Assembly (NCBI RefSeq): GCF_007747445.1
Contig: NZ_CP036425.1
Coordinates: 2,278,175-2,342,174, forward strand
Direction of reading: 5' to 3'
DNA: 64,000 nt
Origin: Poriferisphaera corsica
GTDB taxonomy: Bacteria > Planctomycetota > Phycisphaerae > Phycisphaerales > Phycisphaeraceae
The first letter of the stretch is position 1. Each line of letters begins with the position of its first letter. Both the position numbers and the translations under genes were made by a program. The notes under the pieces were generated by a model that worked only from the letters and a program-made list of their open reading frames with translations, ran no database searches and had not been told where the DNA came from. Shown here piece by piece: positions 18,801-26,584 of the stretch.

Positions 18801-19895
18801 GATCTATCACAAGATGTTAAAGCAGGTACAAGCATCCCATCATCAAATCCTCTTGATGATAATCAATTCCAGTTACACTGTGCCAATGATGAAATCCGTA
18901 GTATCACTGAACTGATGCTGATCCCTCAATTTGCAGGTATCCTCGGCGGAGCCGGTACTACACATACCCCAATATCTGAACGCGTGACACAAATCAATGA
19001 GGGGGAGCGTTTCATCGTTATTGATCCACAATTAAATGGCCGTTATCCGCCAAATCAAACATTCGTTGATATCAGCAATAGTGTTTATCCAGTCGCCGGC
19101 CTAGGCGTGCCTCATGCCGCGATCATCATGGACCAATTTACAGTAAACAGCCCTCTGAATGATGGCGTCGATAACGATGTTGATGGCACAACCGACGCCG
19201 CAGCAGACCCTGATGAAGTGTTCATCCCTGGGTTGATCAATATCAACACAATGCCGATGCATTTGCTAGCTCTATCGTCACCAATCCCAGAGGATTTGCG
19301 AGATATCGAATCGCTTTACAGATCTATTGTTGCGTATCGCGATGCTCCACTTTTCCAGAGATTTGATCGCACAGGCCATTTTTTCGACAATCCAACGCTT
19401 ACTGGCTTGAGATACGATACGATTCGTAATGATATAGCGACCAGTGATTTCTCAATCAGTGGCAGGAGAGAAATCACGCCCGGTATTGCATCGTTAGGTG
19501 AATTGCTATATATCAATCCGAATCCAACGAATTCAGTACTTAATATGATGTTCTATGGTTATGACGGAAGCCAAGAAAATGGCACATCGGATCTTGATCT
19601 CAATCCATTCCCAATTAACCGTTCTGGTTCAACACAAACGACTGATAGTACTGAAGAGATACTGTATCGTTTCCAATACCTTGCGCAGCTATACACAATC
19701 CGCAGTGATAGGTTTGCGGTCTATGGTATCGTTAGAGGTTATGAGAATGATCAATTTAATCAATCACCTGCCGAAGAATTAAGATTCATTGCTATCCTTG
19801 ACCGTAGTAACGTTTTCGATGCAACAACAACAGCGCTTGGATCACCGGCACCTTATCTGCCACCTCGCGTTCTTGAATATACCCGTATTGATTAA
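15825..19895 (+). CDS. Giant PilX/GspK-like minor pseudopilin
   Basis: Protein of 1356 residues, about four times the usual GspK length. The N-terminus QQGSLLVLCVIVLVIIALLG has a Gly before the helix but no Glu at +5, as is normal for GspK/PilX tip subunits. Near residue 1133 it has GLININTMPMHLLALL-like sequence (GLININTMP is present), the helix-hairpin-helix signature of GspK. Calcium-loop motifs occur as DTDGDGIPD (about 254), DTNSNGKPD (about 682) and DNDVDGTTD (about 1116). It ends the operon at a strong terminator. The extra length suggests a large exposed domain at the tip of a pseudopilus. Function of that domain is unknown. Confidence 0.8.
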   Translation: MNNMTTTSKQHRQQGSLLVLCVIVLVIIALLGLATLQQVKMDSFSVKRHKREYVEQVTDQMIDHLTYVIGENGEAQIRDMAAYADYPMTNDDASDRVPVRGEYANRTAINTNPMLVPANAVYLNRQAEQRPAPLLSLTSGQRETANSRAAKGDHYLASTMPEIGFYGSSELDNIDSSDHIWPHLTNITGIWLDLPVYNPDPSLAVEYRRPFETAIDSDNYSGSPSTSRDNRDTNVDMEYLLDSRSADFMPRGADTDGDGIPDARWQWVPEGVRDIGGRKYVMALRIVDLNSLVNVNTGTILPLTSGNDYAITTSSTTASNIDYGYSPSSAVLNRLFLSAEEGLVATPHVSTDVSVRESEDAAESLMLRRFSFKDDDSKIQTSANISNGDFMGYESREDLWKSQASMYGNIGLNYSTLSEIELRRYGGLNVDETEAEIESKEANPHGTAVTTPTLGMANILRNNPYSYVLPESSIRYVQNVDSFSKWFTGVDYREESIASGITAGSRTALDDSYGLPGIRHMLTTASGASVVSRALGSTPEAQGTGPSGTVTAIGLNRQYKHDLREETQSFADMENIAHRVAQAFKHPITGAVSTPSMWYLGESDEVALDDIASQFALNVSDYADVDIQPEVLTAGAFISPSGGSPGIPTQTYYGIERLPYIREVYLQALYADTTAPNMKYQDTNSNGKPDSSEVFDSLDPRFTDPSSLVYYDRWQVQADSVSFAIELGNPFSQLIDGTNTTSASGSLNDGIEGNVRIVVEVNGGPAGAMIFDLDPADVGTTHNNNTTGTLAANSFYIRPRNDNNASDSLILVFNQSGALATLDADNNGADLVTDLNLPISGATESRIMVMNGTAQAHFPDLQATTLAAHNNITVSLEVLEEGTTDQWIEYDKITTNIELDATVNRHESKWLDLADTLGRRFAQLTASRYSEKAHFFWDNGNNVLTFEKRPDTAALPTPTVPPAPTAIDWSLFTNPTYTQYDTDVPAMENQSIDLSQDVKAGTSIPSSNPLDDNQFQLHCANDEIRSITELMLIPQFAGILGGAGTTHTPISERVTQINEGERFIVIDPQLNGRYPPNQTFVDISNSVYPVAGLGVPHAAIIMDQFTVNSPLNDGVDNDVDGTTDAAADPDEVFIPGLININTMPMHLLALSSPIPEDLRDIESLYRSIVAYRDAPLFQRFDRTGHFFDNPTLTGLRYDTIRNDIATSDFSISGRREITPGIASLGELLYINPNPTNSVLNMMFYGYDGSQENGTSDLDLNPFPINRSGSTQTTDSTEEILYRFQYLAQLYTIRSDRFAVYGIVRGYENDQFNQSPAEELRFIAILDRSNVFDATTTALGSPAPYLPPRVLEYTRID

Positions 19896-19917
19896 TTCAA
19901 ATGACTTCCGCTAATAC

Positions 19918-19945
19918 AAACCCACTCAAGTGAGTGGGTTTTTTT
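19918..19945 (+). terminator. Terminator of the pilus-like operon
   Basis: AAACCCACTC (19918-19927) pairs perfectly with GAGTGGGTTT (19932-19941) around a 4-nt loop, followed by a T-run to 19945. It lies 22 nt after the last stop codon of the 13-kb operon. Confidence 0.92.
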
Positions 19946-20007
19946 ATGCCATCTCACTGCGTATACTAGTTTCATAAGCTCAGATAATTGAGATATGGAG
20001 ACAAGCG

Positions 20008-20439
20008 ATGGCAAATATTCATGACGACAACTGCATCTTCTGCAAAATCATTGCGGGTGAAATCCCTTGCCATAAGATTTTTGAGGATGAGCATGTGTTA
20101 GCCTTTCTTGATATTGGCCCGATCGCGAAAGGTCATGCCTTAATCATTCCCAAATACCATGCGTCTGAAATCACAGAACTACCTTCTGATTTCAGCGCCG
20201 CTTGTGGTCGTGTACTGCCCAAAATTTCTACAGCTATTCAGACTGTAACAGAATGCCCCGCTTTTAATGTTCTTCAAAACAACGGCGCACTTTCAGGCCA
20301 AGCAGTCATGCATGTACACTTCCATATCATCCCTCGATACACCACCGAAACCGGGTTGAAATACAACTGGACACCCGGCCAATTATCTAGTGATTTTGCA
20401 TTAGAATTGCGAGATAAAATCATCGCCAAACTTTCTTAA
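20008..20439 (+). CDS. HIT-family nucleotide-binding protein
   Basis: Histidine-triad protein of 143 residues. It has CIFCKIIAGEIPCHKIFED at the start, the strand GHALIIPKYHASEITEL in the middle and the catalytic triad HVHFHIIPR near residues 107-115. HIT enzymes hydrolyse or transfer nucleoside phosphoramidates and dinucleotides; the natural substrate here is unknown. The N-terminal CxxC, with other His, can bind zinc in HinT relatives. Ribosome site GGAGAC lies before ATG 20008. The stop codon shares bases with the stop of the convergent GNAT gene (TTAA at 20436-20439), leaving no room for a terminator. Confidence 0.9.
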   Translation: MANIHDDNCIFCKIIAGEIPCHKIFEDEHVLAFLDIGPIAKGHALIIPKYHASEITELPSDFSAACGRVLPKISTAIQTVTECPAFNVLQNNGALSGQAVMHVHFHIIPRYTTETGLKYNWTPGQLSSDFALELRDKIIAKLS

Positions 20440-21308
20440 CCAGCCTCAACTAGCCATGTCGCATAAGTATCACGCAAATGAATGTTTGGCTTGCCACCTT
20501 TATACATACGACCAAAACACCAAATTTTCTCCATCCCTAGCCGCTTGACTAAGGCAATCCCATCCAGATTGACCTCAGGCACATCAATAATAACTTTCTG
20601 GCCTTGCTCAATACTGGCTAACAGCCCATTGATCAAAATAGATGTATGCTCGGAACTCGTTGAGTAAATGGGTCCTATACGATATCCCTCTGTTGATGGA
20701 CCTATAGAACCAAAACCTACAATCTCGCCATGTTCACGCACCACACAATGTTTTACGTGTGAACAGCCAAGCCATTGTTTGACGAATCTTACTCGTGGCT
20801 CAGGTAAATATGGTTTCAAAAACCGATTCAATTCGTCAACCTCATCTACACGAACTGATTCACAAGCAAAATCTTTTCGTTGTTTTTCAGTTATCAATTG
20901 ATACCGTGCAATTGTACAATCGAACACATAACCATTCTGCTCATATTTTTTCACATTCTCCGGGACACCATCACATCCAAAAATTCTAGCCCCTCGTTGC
21001 CTAGCGTCATCAATTGCAATTTTTGCAAGATTTGTTCCAATGATCCCTCCTCGATACTCCGGCAAAACAATATACAAACCAATAAACGCATAAAACTTCT
21101 CATAAATTAATACGGATATGCTTGCAATAATGTGATCGCCTACCCTGCTAACCCAAAATCCTCTTGGATCAATCTCATAAACAGCATTCTCAATACCAAC
21201 AAAAGGGTTCCATCTTTCTCCATCCGCCATCCGATACATTTGACGAACATCTTCCAATGTTGCTCGCTCAATACACACATCTTTGGCTGAAACCTCGCTA
21301 CGATCCAC
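20436..21308 (-). CDS. GNAT N-acetyltransferase, tandem copy 1
   Basis: Protein of 290 residues with an N-terminal GNAT domain (about 10-145) and a C-terminal domain of the YitH/Acetyltransf_18 type (about 150-285). The acetyl-CoA pyrophosphate loop, normally RxxGxG/A, reads YRGGIIGTNLA, so Ile stands where Gly is expected. The C-terminal half contains VVREHGEIVGFGSIGPSTEG and a late LGMEKIWCFGRMYKG. GTG 21308 was chosen because GAGG lies 6 nt upstream; no ATG fits. It begins 16 nt after the stop of a paralogous gene with the same two-domain layout (both keep ARMYKGG or GRMYKGG near the end). Substrate unknown. Confidence 0.82.
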   Translation of the reverse strand: MDRSEVSAKDVCIERATLEDVRQMYRMADGERWNPFVGIENAVYEIDPRGFWVSRVGDHIIASISVLIYEKFYAFIGLYIVLPEYRGGIIGTNLAKIAIDDARQRGARIFGCDGVPENVKKYEQNGYVFDCTIARYQLITEKQRKDFACESVRVDEVDELNRFLKPYLPEPRVRFVKQWLGCSHVKHCVVREHGEIVGFGSIGPSTEGYRIGPIYSTSSEHTSILINGLLASIEQGQKVIIDVPEVNLDGIALVKRLGMEKIWCFGRMYKGGKPNIHLRDTYATWLVEAG

Positions 21309-21324
21309 AATGACCTCATACCAA

Positions 21325-22203
21325 CTAGCCTATTTTTACCGAGAAAAGTCCGAACATTTCATTCATTCTTTCGGGTGGTGTCCCTCCCTTGTACATCCTA
21401 GCTAATTGCCCTTTGATATCACCACAACGACTGCGCATTAACCGCGAGCCAGCTTGATTATTTTCTGGCACATCGATCATTAACTGTGCACCGTTTCTTG
21501 CTTTACTACCCAAAGCCTCAAATATTTCTGAAGCAATCGTGATATCATGAGCGTAAAGTGGGCCAACACGATAACCTTCAGCCGCTTCACGGATAACGCC
21601 ATAACCTTTGATTTCTCCGTGGATCTTGTCTGACCAGTAAACAGCTTCAACACCTGGAATTCCAAGCCAATTACGCGTAAAACCCTTTCTTGCCTCTACA
21701 TCAAACATGTCATCATATGCACAAACATCATCAATCGATTCTTCTGTGACATCCCATACTTTAGCTGTTTGCCTTTCGCCACCATTGACATCATAGATAA
21801 ATCGATCATGCATATAAGCAACATCGAATCCAGAAGATTGAAATCGTTCAACTTGAGGTAATGTTGCTTCCATAGCAATAACTTCGACTGAACTGACTTC
21901 TAATCGTCGCATAGCCTCTTGCCATATCGCATAGCCATATCCCATACCACGATATTTTGGGTGCACGATATACATTCCCATAAACGCATAGCGTTTCTGG
22001 TAAATGATTGCGGTCACACTACTGACTAATTCTTCCCCGATCTTACCGATCAGATACCCTTCAGGTGCAGCGTCGTATAAAACCCTTGCATCATTGATGC
22101 CTGGATTCCAACCCTCATGCTTTGCCCACAGGATAACCTGTTGAAATTCTTCAAAAGTCATATGATCAATATGAAAATTTTTATCCAACCGTTTTGTACG
22201 CAT
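21325..22203 (-). CDS. GNAT N-acetyltransferase, tandem copy 2
   Basis: Protein of 292 residues with the same layout as its downstream neighbour: an N-terminal GNAT domain and a C-terminal YitH-like domain. Here the acetyl-CoA loop is canonical, YRGMGYGYAIWQEA. The C-terminal part keeps GYRVGPLYAHD and ARMYKGGTPPERMNEMFG. ATG 22203 has AGGTGG directly upstream; the longer start at 22209 would overlap that site. The tandem pair probably arose by duplication, and divergence of the cofactor loop in the other copy suggests different roles. Substrate unknown. Confidence 0.83.
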   Translation of the reverse strand: MRTKRLDKNFHIDHMTFEEFQQVILWAKHEGWNPGINDARVLYDAAPEGYLIGKIGEELVSSVTAIIYQKRYAFMGMYIVHPKYRGMGYGYAIWQEAMRRLEVSSVEVIAMEATLPQVERFQSSGFDVAYMHDRFIYDVNGGERQTAKVWDVTEESIDDVCAYDDMFDVEARKGFTRNWLGIPGVEAVYWSDKIHGEIKGYGVIREAAEGYRVGPLYAHDITIASEIFEALGSKARNGAQLMIDVPENNQAGSRLMRSRCGDIKGQLARMYKGGTPPERMNEMFGLFSVKIG

Positions 22204-22309
22204 AACCACCTACTCATATCAAAACAGAATCGTGACATGAGTCTATATCGACTTACCGCGAAATCAACATCAGCATCACTGTTCAGCTAGACGTGAAACC
22301 CCCAATAAT

Positions 22310-23266
22310 TCAAGCATCAAGCATCCTCAAGCGATCTCCTGCTCCCAATTTATGGCCTTTAGCGAACTCTTCTACGCTCATCAATTTCGTACCTGCTGCT
22401 TGCACTTCCAATAACTTGATGACTTCCCCTTGTCCGACCACGACAAACATATCTTCAAGAACCATCCCCACTTCAGCTCTTTCTTGCGCCCGCATCTCAC
22501 AGTTATCTGTCACACGTCTTAGAAACAGAATCTGCGACTTACCCGTTTCCATACATTCCCACTGCACTCGACATCCAGGCCAAGGCGTCAACCCATGCAC
22601 TCTACAACGCACCGCTTTTGCACTCAGATTCAAGTCAACCGTACCATCAGATTTCTTAAACTTAGGTGCTCGTGTAGCTTCCATGTGATCTTGTTCAAGT
22701 GGCTTCAAATCACCACTCTTCAAATCCTGTAGAACACGCAGTACCACATCAGGCCCAAGCTCCGACAAACGATCATGTAATTCCCCAGCAGTTTCTTCTC
22801 GATGAATCTCTAACGACTCAACCCCATAAACCTCCCCCGCATCCATTCGCTGAGCCAAACCAATCACACTAACCCCAGTTACATCCTCACCTTGAATCAT
22901 CGCCCAGTTAATCGGAGCTGCACCGCGATACTTAGGCAAAAGCGATGAATGCAAATTAACAGCTAACTTACCTAGCTGCCCAATCAATTCTGGTGACAAC
23001 TTCTGACCAAACGCAATCACAACACTAGCATCGACTTCGTATTCGCCAATTTTCGCAACAAACTCAGGTGTATTAACATCGTCGGATTTTAGAACCTCAA
23101 TCCCTTGCTCTGTTGCCCATTTAGCAATCGCCGTTGGCGTCATCACACGCTTTCGACCCGCAGGCTTATCCGGCTGCGTCACAACCGCCACAATTTCATG
23201 TTCAGCATGCAATGCCTTCAGCGTCGGTAACCCAAACTCGCCTGCGCCCAGATACATCAACCTCAT
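22310..23266 (-). CDS. fmt: Methionyl-tRNA formyltransferase
   Basis: Protein of 318 residues that formylates Met-tRNA(fMet) with 10-formyltetrahydrofolate for translation initiation. The N-terminal Rossmann-like domain (MRLMYLGAGEFGLPTL) carries the catalytic block LHSSLLPKYRGAAPINWA near residues 108-125. The C-terminal OB-like tRNA-binding domain begins near 205 (VDLNLSAKAVRCRVHGLTPW). Length is normal. It follows def by 68 nt on the same strand, the common def-fmt order in which the deformylase acts on the formyl group this enzyme adds. No hairpin terminator is visible after the stop. Confidence 0.96.
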   Translation of the reverse strand: MRLMYLGAGEFGLPTLKALHAEHEIVAVVTQPDKPAGRKRVMTPTAIAKWATEQGIEVLKSDDVNTPEFVAKIGEYEVDASVVIAFGQKLSPELIGQLGKLAVNLHSSLLPKYRGAAPINWAMIQGEDVTGVSVIGLAQRMDAGEVYGVESLEIHREETAGELHDRLSELGPDVVLRVLQDLKSGDLKPLEQDHMEATRAPKFKKSDGTVDLNLSAKAVRCRVHGLTPWPGCRVQWECMETGKSQILFLRRVTDNCEMRAQERAEVGMVLEDMFVVVGQGEVIKLLEVQAAGTKLMSVEEFAKGHKLGAGDRLRMLDA

Positions 23267-23334
23267 TGCTCAATCCGATCTTCTAATCTACTATTAGCCT
23301 TCGTCACATCAACACTTATATCAACTTCAACAGA

Positions 23335-23853
23335 CTAACGATCAATACTTTCCAACTCTTTAATCAGCTTACGATTTGCCATCTTGTCCATCATTTTCAT
23401 CTTATCAATGATCAATACACCATCGAGATGATCGTTTTCATGCTGCCACACGCGAGCTGGAAAATCGTCTGATTGGAGCGCAAATTCATTACCATGCTCA
23501 TCTAATGCTGTAATCGTCACACCAATCGGCCGATTCACCTCACCACGAATCTCTGGCAAGCTCAAACACCCCTCATCCATCCACTCCATTTCCTTGGTCG
23601 CATCAGATATAACTGGGTTAATGAACACCATATCATCACCAGGCTCAGCAGTCGGGTTACACACGAATAACCGCCAATCCAGCCCGACCTGTGGAGCTGC
23701 CAGCCCCACGCCACGATTCTCGTGCATCAGCTCTATCATCCGTTTTGCGACTTCCTTCACCTCGTCATCAATCATCTCGACAGGCTTCGCCTTCTTCCTG
23801 AGAACCGAGGCAGGATAATTCACGATCTTCAACTTTGATGCTTCTACACTCAT
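23335..23853 (-). CDS. def: Peptide deformylase
   Basis: Metalloprotease of 172 residues that removes the formyl group from nascent proteins. The three family motifs are present: GVGLAAPQVG (about 49-58), EGCLSLP (about 93-99, with the metal-binding Cys) and QHENDHLDG (about 135-143, the HExxH metal site). The length is typical of bacterial type I enzymes. It is upstream of fmt in an operon. No strong ribosome site precedes ATG 23853. Confidence 0.97.
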   Translation of the reverse strand: MSVEASKLKIVNYPASVLRKKAKPVEMIDDEVKEVAKRMIELMHENRGVGLAAPQVGLDWRLFVCNPTAEPGDDMVFINPVISDATKEMEWMDEGCLSLPEIRGEVNRPIGVTITALDEHGNEFALQSDDFPARVWQHENDHLDGVLIIDKMKMMDKMANRKLIKELESIDR

Positions 23854-23926
23854 GCCACGATGTTAGATTGAACGCTCTGTGACGGCAAGCAGAGAAGTAA
23901 ATCTTCACCAATACAGGATTTGGGGC

Positions 23927-23955
23927 TTGACCCAGCCATAGACAATTGGCATACT
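23927..23955 (+). promoter_or_regulatory. Candidate sigma-70 promoter of the HU gene
   Basis: TTGACC (23927-23932) and CATACT (23950-23955) are separated by exactly 17 nt, close to the -35/-10 consensus. Transcription would begin near 23962 and leave a leader of about 108 nt before ATG 24070. Confidence 0.55.
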
Positions 23956-24069
23956 GCTATTAGAATTTGGGGAGGTCATTGGGAGCATGGGCTCAGAATA
24001 GACCTGTCACCGGGGCTGAAAACAAGTCTGAACCCGACTTACTGAAACGCAGATTGAGAGGCTAGATTC

Positions 24070-24405
24070 ATGGCCAGAACTGTCACAAAAAAAGAACTTG
24101 TAGATCGCATCGCTGACGCAACCGGTCAGAAGCGCGTTGTCGTTAAGAAAATCGTCCAGACTTTCCTCGATAACATCACCATCGAGCTGGGCAAAGGCAA
24201 TCGTCTTGAATTCCGCGACTTCGGTGTATTCGAAGTCAAGCAACGTCAAGCACGCATGGCTCAAAACCCTAAAACGCTCGAACGCGTTGAAGTCCCTCCA
24301 AAACGCACCGTCAAATTCAAAGTCGGACGCGTGATGAAGCAGGTACTCTCAGGCGAGATCTCCGAAAGCGAATACATTAGCAACATCGATGACTTCGATG
24401 CATAG
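24070..24405 (+). CDS. HU/IHF-family DNA-binding protein
   Basis: Protein of 111 residues. The first 90 form a complete HU fold: MARTVTKKELVDRIA, dimer helix, beta arms with RLEFRDFGVFEVKQRQAR, and AQNPKT at the DNA-bending tip. The usual GRNP of the tip is replaced by AQNP; the Pro is kept. An acidic C-terminal extension of about 20 residues (SGEISESEYISNIDDFDA) is beyond the usual HU length. HU-like proteins bend and compact DNA and can act at replication or recombination sites. Ribosome site GAGAGG lies before ATG 24070; a promoter and a strong terminator frame it as a single-gene unit. HU and IHF subunits cannot be told apart here. Confidence 0.92.
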   Translation: MARTVTKKELVDRIADATGQKRVVVKKIVQTFLDNITIELGKGNRLEFRDFGVFEVKQRQARMAQNPKTLERVEVPPKRTVKFKVGRVMKQVLSGEISESEYISNIDDFDA

Positions 24406-24442
24406 CCTTGTCATTCGCTAAACCACTATCCAATAGCACGTT

Positions 24443-24470
24443 AAAGCCCGCTTTTTAGCGGGCTTTTTCA
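24443..24470 (+). terminator. Terminator of the HU gene
   Basis: AAAGCCCGCT (24443-24452) pairs perfectly with AGCGGGCTTT (24457-24466) around TTTT, followed by further T residues. It lies 38 nt after the stop codon. Confidence 0.93.
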
Positions 24471-24588
24471 TGCTTTATCAAACCTCATCCAAACCCAAGC
24501 GTACCACTATCAACGACGCTTCACAGCCAATCACCAACACAATCCGTTATACTCAGCCTTTTAAACCGTAATCACCACAAACAACACG

Positions 24589-25863
24589 ATGGATAACACC
24601 ACCACTCAATCCAACCTTAACTTACGCGAACAACTACAGTTGGAACTCGATCATCGAGACAGCTTTGCGATGAAGCGGCAGCTCCGTACCATCCACGGCT
24701 CAGGCCGCATCGTTCAACATCAAAACCAATCACTCATCAACCTCGCCAGCAACGACTACCTCGCACTTGCAAACCACCCCCATCTCAAAGAAGCCGCAAT
24801 CAACGCAACCCTCAAGTACGGCACGGGTTCCGGCGCATCCAAAATCGTTACAGGCCATCTCGACATCCATCAACAAGTCGAATCCAAATTCGCCGCCTTT
24901 AAGCATGCCCAATCCGCCCTCCTCTTCCCCACCGGTTACGCCGCCAATTTCGCCGTCCTCACCTCCCTTGCAGCTCCCGGCGACCTCATTTGTCTCGATA
25001 AACTTTCACATAACTCCCTCATCGACGCTGCAAATGCCTCAAATGCCACCGTCCGCACCTTCCCACACCTGCAAACGGACAAACTCCACAAGCTTCTCAG
25101 CCGTCACATGGGCATTTCCAGCTCACCAGAGCCGAAGATGCCCCCTATCGCACAACAAACCGCCTACAAGCCTCTGCAACGCCCTTCACGCCGCTTTATC
25201 GTCGCTGACGCCATCTTCTCCATGGACGGCGACGCCGCCAACCTCAACGAGCTCATCGCCATCGCAGAGCAATACGATGCCACCCTCATCGTTGACGAAG
25301 CCCACGGCACCGGAATCCTCGGTAGGAATGGCTCGGGCCTCTGTGAAGCACAAAATCTATCCGGCCAGATCGATATCGTCATCAGTACCGCCAGCAAAGC
25401 CCTCGGCTCTCTCGGTGGTATCGTCACCGCCGATCGTGTCATCACCGACACCATCCTAAACCTCGGCAAAACCATTATTTACACCACTTCAGTCCCTCCC
25501 GCGCAAGCCGCAACCATCGGTGCCGCAATCGATATCATCCAATCTGAGCCCAAGCGTCGACAAGATCTCCAGCAAATGTGCCTCCATTTCCGCACTAAAC
25601 TACTCAAAATGGGTTGGCAACTCCCACTCCTCCGCTCAGATCTCGAAATCACACCCATTTTCCCACTCATCCTCGGCTCACCCCAAGCAGCACTCGATGC
25701 TGCTCAATCCCTCCAAAATGCAGGCTTCCTTGCCTTCGCTTCACGCTACCCCGCTGTCCCACGAGGCACAGATCGTGTCAGAATCAGCCTGCGTGCAGAC
25801 CTCACGCCAGAAGATATTGATCGCTTACTCTTGGCCATCAAAACACTTACACCTGCCCAGTAA
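24589..25863 (+). CDS. bioF: 8-amino-7-oxononanoate synthase family (BioF-like) PLP enzyme
   Basis: PLP-dependent alpha-oxoamine synthase of 424 residues. Recognisable blocks are INLASNDYLALANHP (about 45), GTGSGASKIVTGHL (about 80), the PLP-phosphate region, IVDEAHGTGILG (about 237) and the Schiff-base Lys in STASKALGSLGG (about 266). BioF condenses pimeloyl-ACP with alanine in biotin synthesis; 2-amino-3-ketobutyrate CoA ligase and serine palmitoyltransferase share the fold. No other biotin gene is adjacent, so the biotin role is the likely but not proven one. A proline-rich insertion of about 25 residues precedes the IVADAIFSMDG motif. The top strand is strongly C-rich here. Confidence 0.82.
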   Translation: MDNTTTQSNLNLREQLQLELDHRDSFAMKRQLRTIHGSGRIVQHQNQSLINLASNDYLALANHPHLKEAAINATLKYGTGSGASKIVTGHLDIHQQVESKFAAFKHAQSALLFPTGYAANFAVLTSLAAPGDLICLDKLSHNSLIDAANASNATVRTFPHLQTDKLHKLLSRHMGISSSPEPKMPPIAQQTAYKPLQRPSRRFIVADAIFSMDGDAANLNELIAIAEQYDATLIVDEAHGTGILGRNGSGLCEAQNLSGQIDIVISTASKALGSLGGIVTADRVITDTILNLGKTIIYTTSVPPAQAATIGAAIDIIQSEPKRRQDLQQMCLHFRTKLLKMGWQLPLLRSDLEITPIFPLILGSPQAALDAAQSLQNAGFLAFASRYPAVPRGTDRVRISLRADLTPEDIDRLLLAIKTLTPAQ

Positions 25864-26193
25864 ATACCATTCCATCGCTTCCAAGAGCAATTTGTATGAA
25901 TATACTTAGGCCTTGCCTGCAAATAATGTCAGTAAAGGATCGATAAAATACCTTCGACTTGCACAATCGACCCTCTGATCAACGCATGAATAATTACGCA
26001 AGACGCTTTAAAACTCCCTATTTGTCACTTCAGGCCCATTTAACCCGCTCATTTTCTTTTCCACTTTCGATCGCAATTTCAATATTTCCACAATTTTCTA
26101 AACATTTACTTGTTATATCACGATACTTTGATATATTGATATTGTAATGTTTTGATTATTACAGGCTCACCCCAAAAACAATGGAGCTTGAAA
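25864..26193. other. Intergenic region upstream of the sulfur-response operon
   Basis: About 330 nt without a gene, becoming AT-rich towards 26194. It contains the candidate ArsR operator at 26114-26135. I see no terminator for the preceding gene and no convincing sigma-70 pair. Confidence 0.5.
26114..26135 (+). promoter_or_regulatory. Inverted repeat, candidate ArsR operator
   Basis: TATATCA (26114-26120) and TGATATA (26129-26135) are perfect inverted arms separated by 8 nt, about 58 nt before the regulator's start codon. AT-rich palindromes of this kind are bound by ArsR/SmtB-family repressors that control their own operon. The position suits an operator overlapping the promoter. Confidence 0.5.
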
Positions 26194-26517
26194 ATGCAAT
26201 CAGCCTCGAAACCAACCGAACAGGAACTCGAACTCAAAGTTCTTGAAATGGCCGCCGACGTCCTCAAAGTCCTCGCACACCCATATCGCCTCAAGATCGT
26301 CGAACTTCTGAGCGAAAACCGTCTCTCCGTCGGCGATCTTGCCGAGCACCTCGATCTTGCACACAACGCTGTCTCTCAGCATCTCAGCCAGATGAAAGCG
26401 CACGGTATCCTCGACGTCGTACGTGTCGGCAGAACCGCCTACTACCACGTCATCAATCCCAACGCGACTAACGTCATCAAGTGCATCAAAGAGCACGGCT
26501 GCGGTCGGAAACAATAA
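26194..26517 (+). CDS. ArsR-family transcriptional regulator
   Basis: Winged-helix repressor of 107 residues from ATG 26194, which has GGAG 7 nt upstream; a longer frame from 26152 lacks a site. The helix-turn-helix reads LSVGDLAEHLDLAHNAVSQH (about 45-64), followed by the wing VVRVGRTAYYHV. The only two cysteines are C97 and C103 in the C-terminal helix (IKCIKEHGCG), a pair placed differently from the CVC metal site of ArsR and from the two distant Cys of BigR/SqrR. It is the first gene before a persulfide reductase and a rhodanese, so it probably senses sulfane sulfur or a related thiol stress and represses the operon. The sensing role is inference. Confidence 0.85.
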   Translation: MQSASKPTEQELELKVLEMAADVLKVLAHPYRLKIVELLSENRLSVGDLAEHLDLAHNAVSQHLSQMKAHGILDVVRVGRTAYYHVINPNATNVIKCIKEHGCGRKQ

Positions 26518-26584
26518 CATCTTCTTCCCACACACATCTCACACGCCTGTATCGATCATTCACCAGTAACAAAAAGGCAAGACC

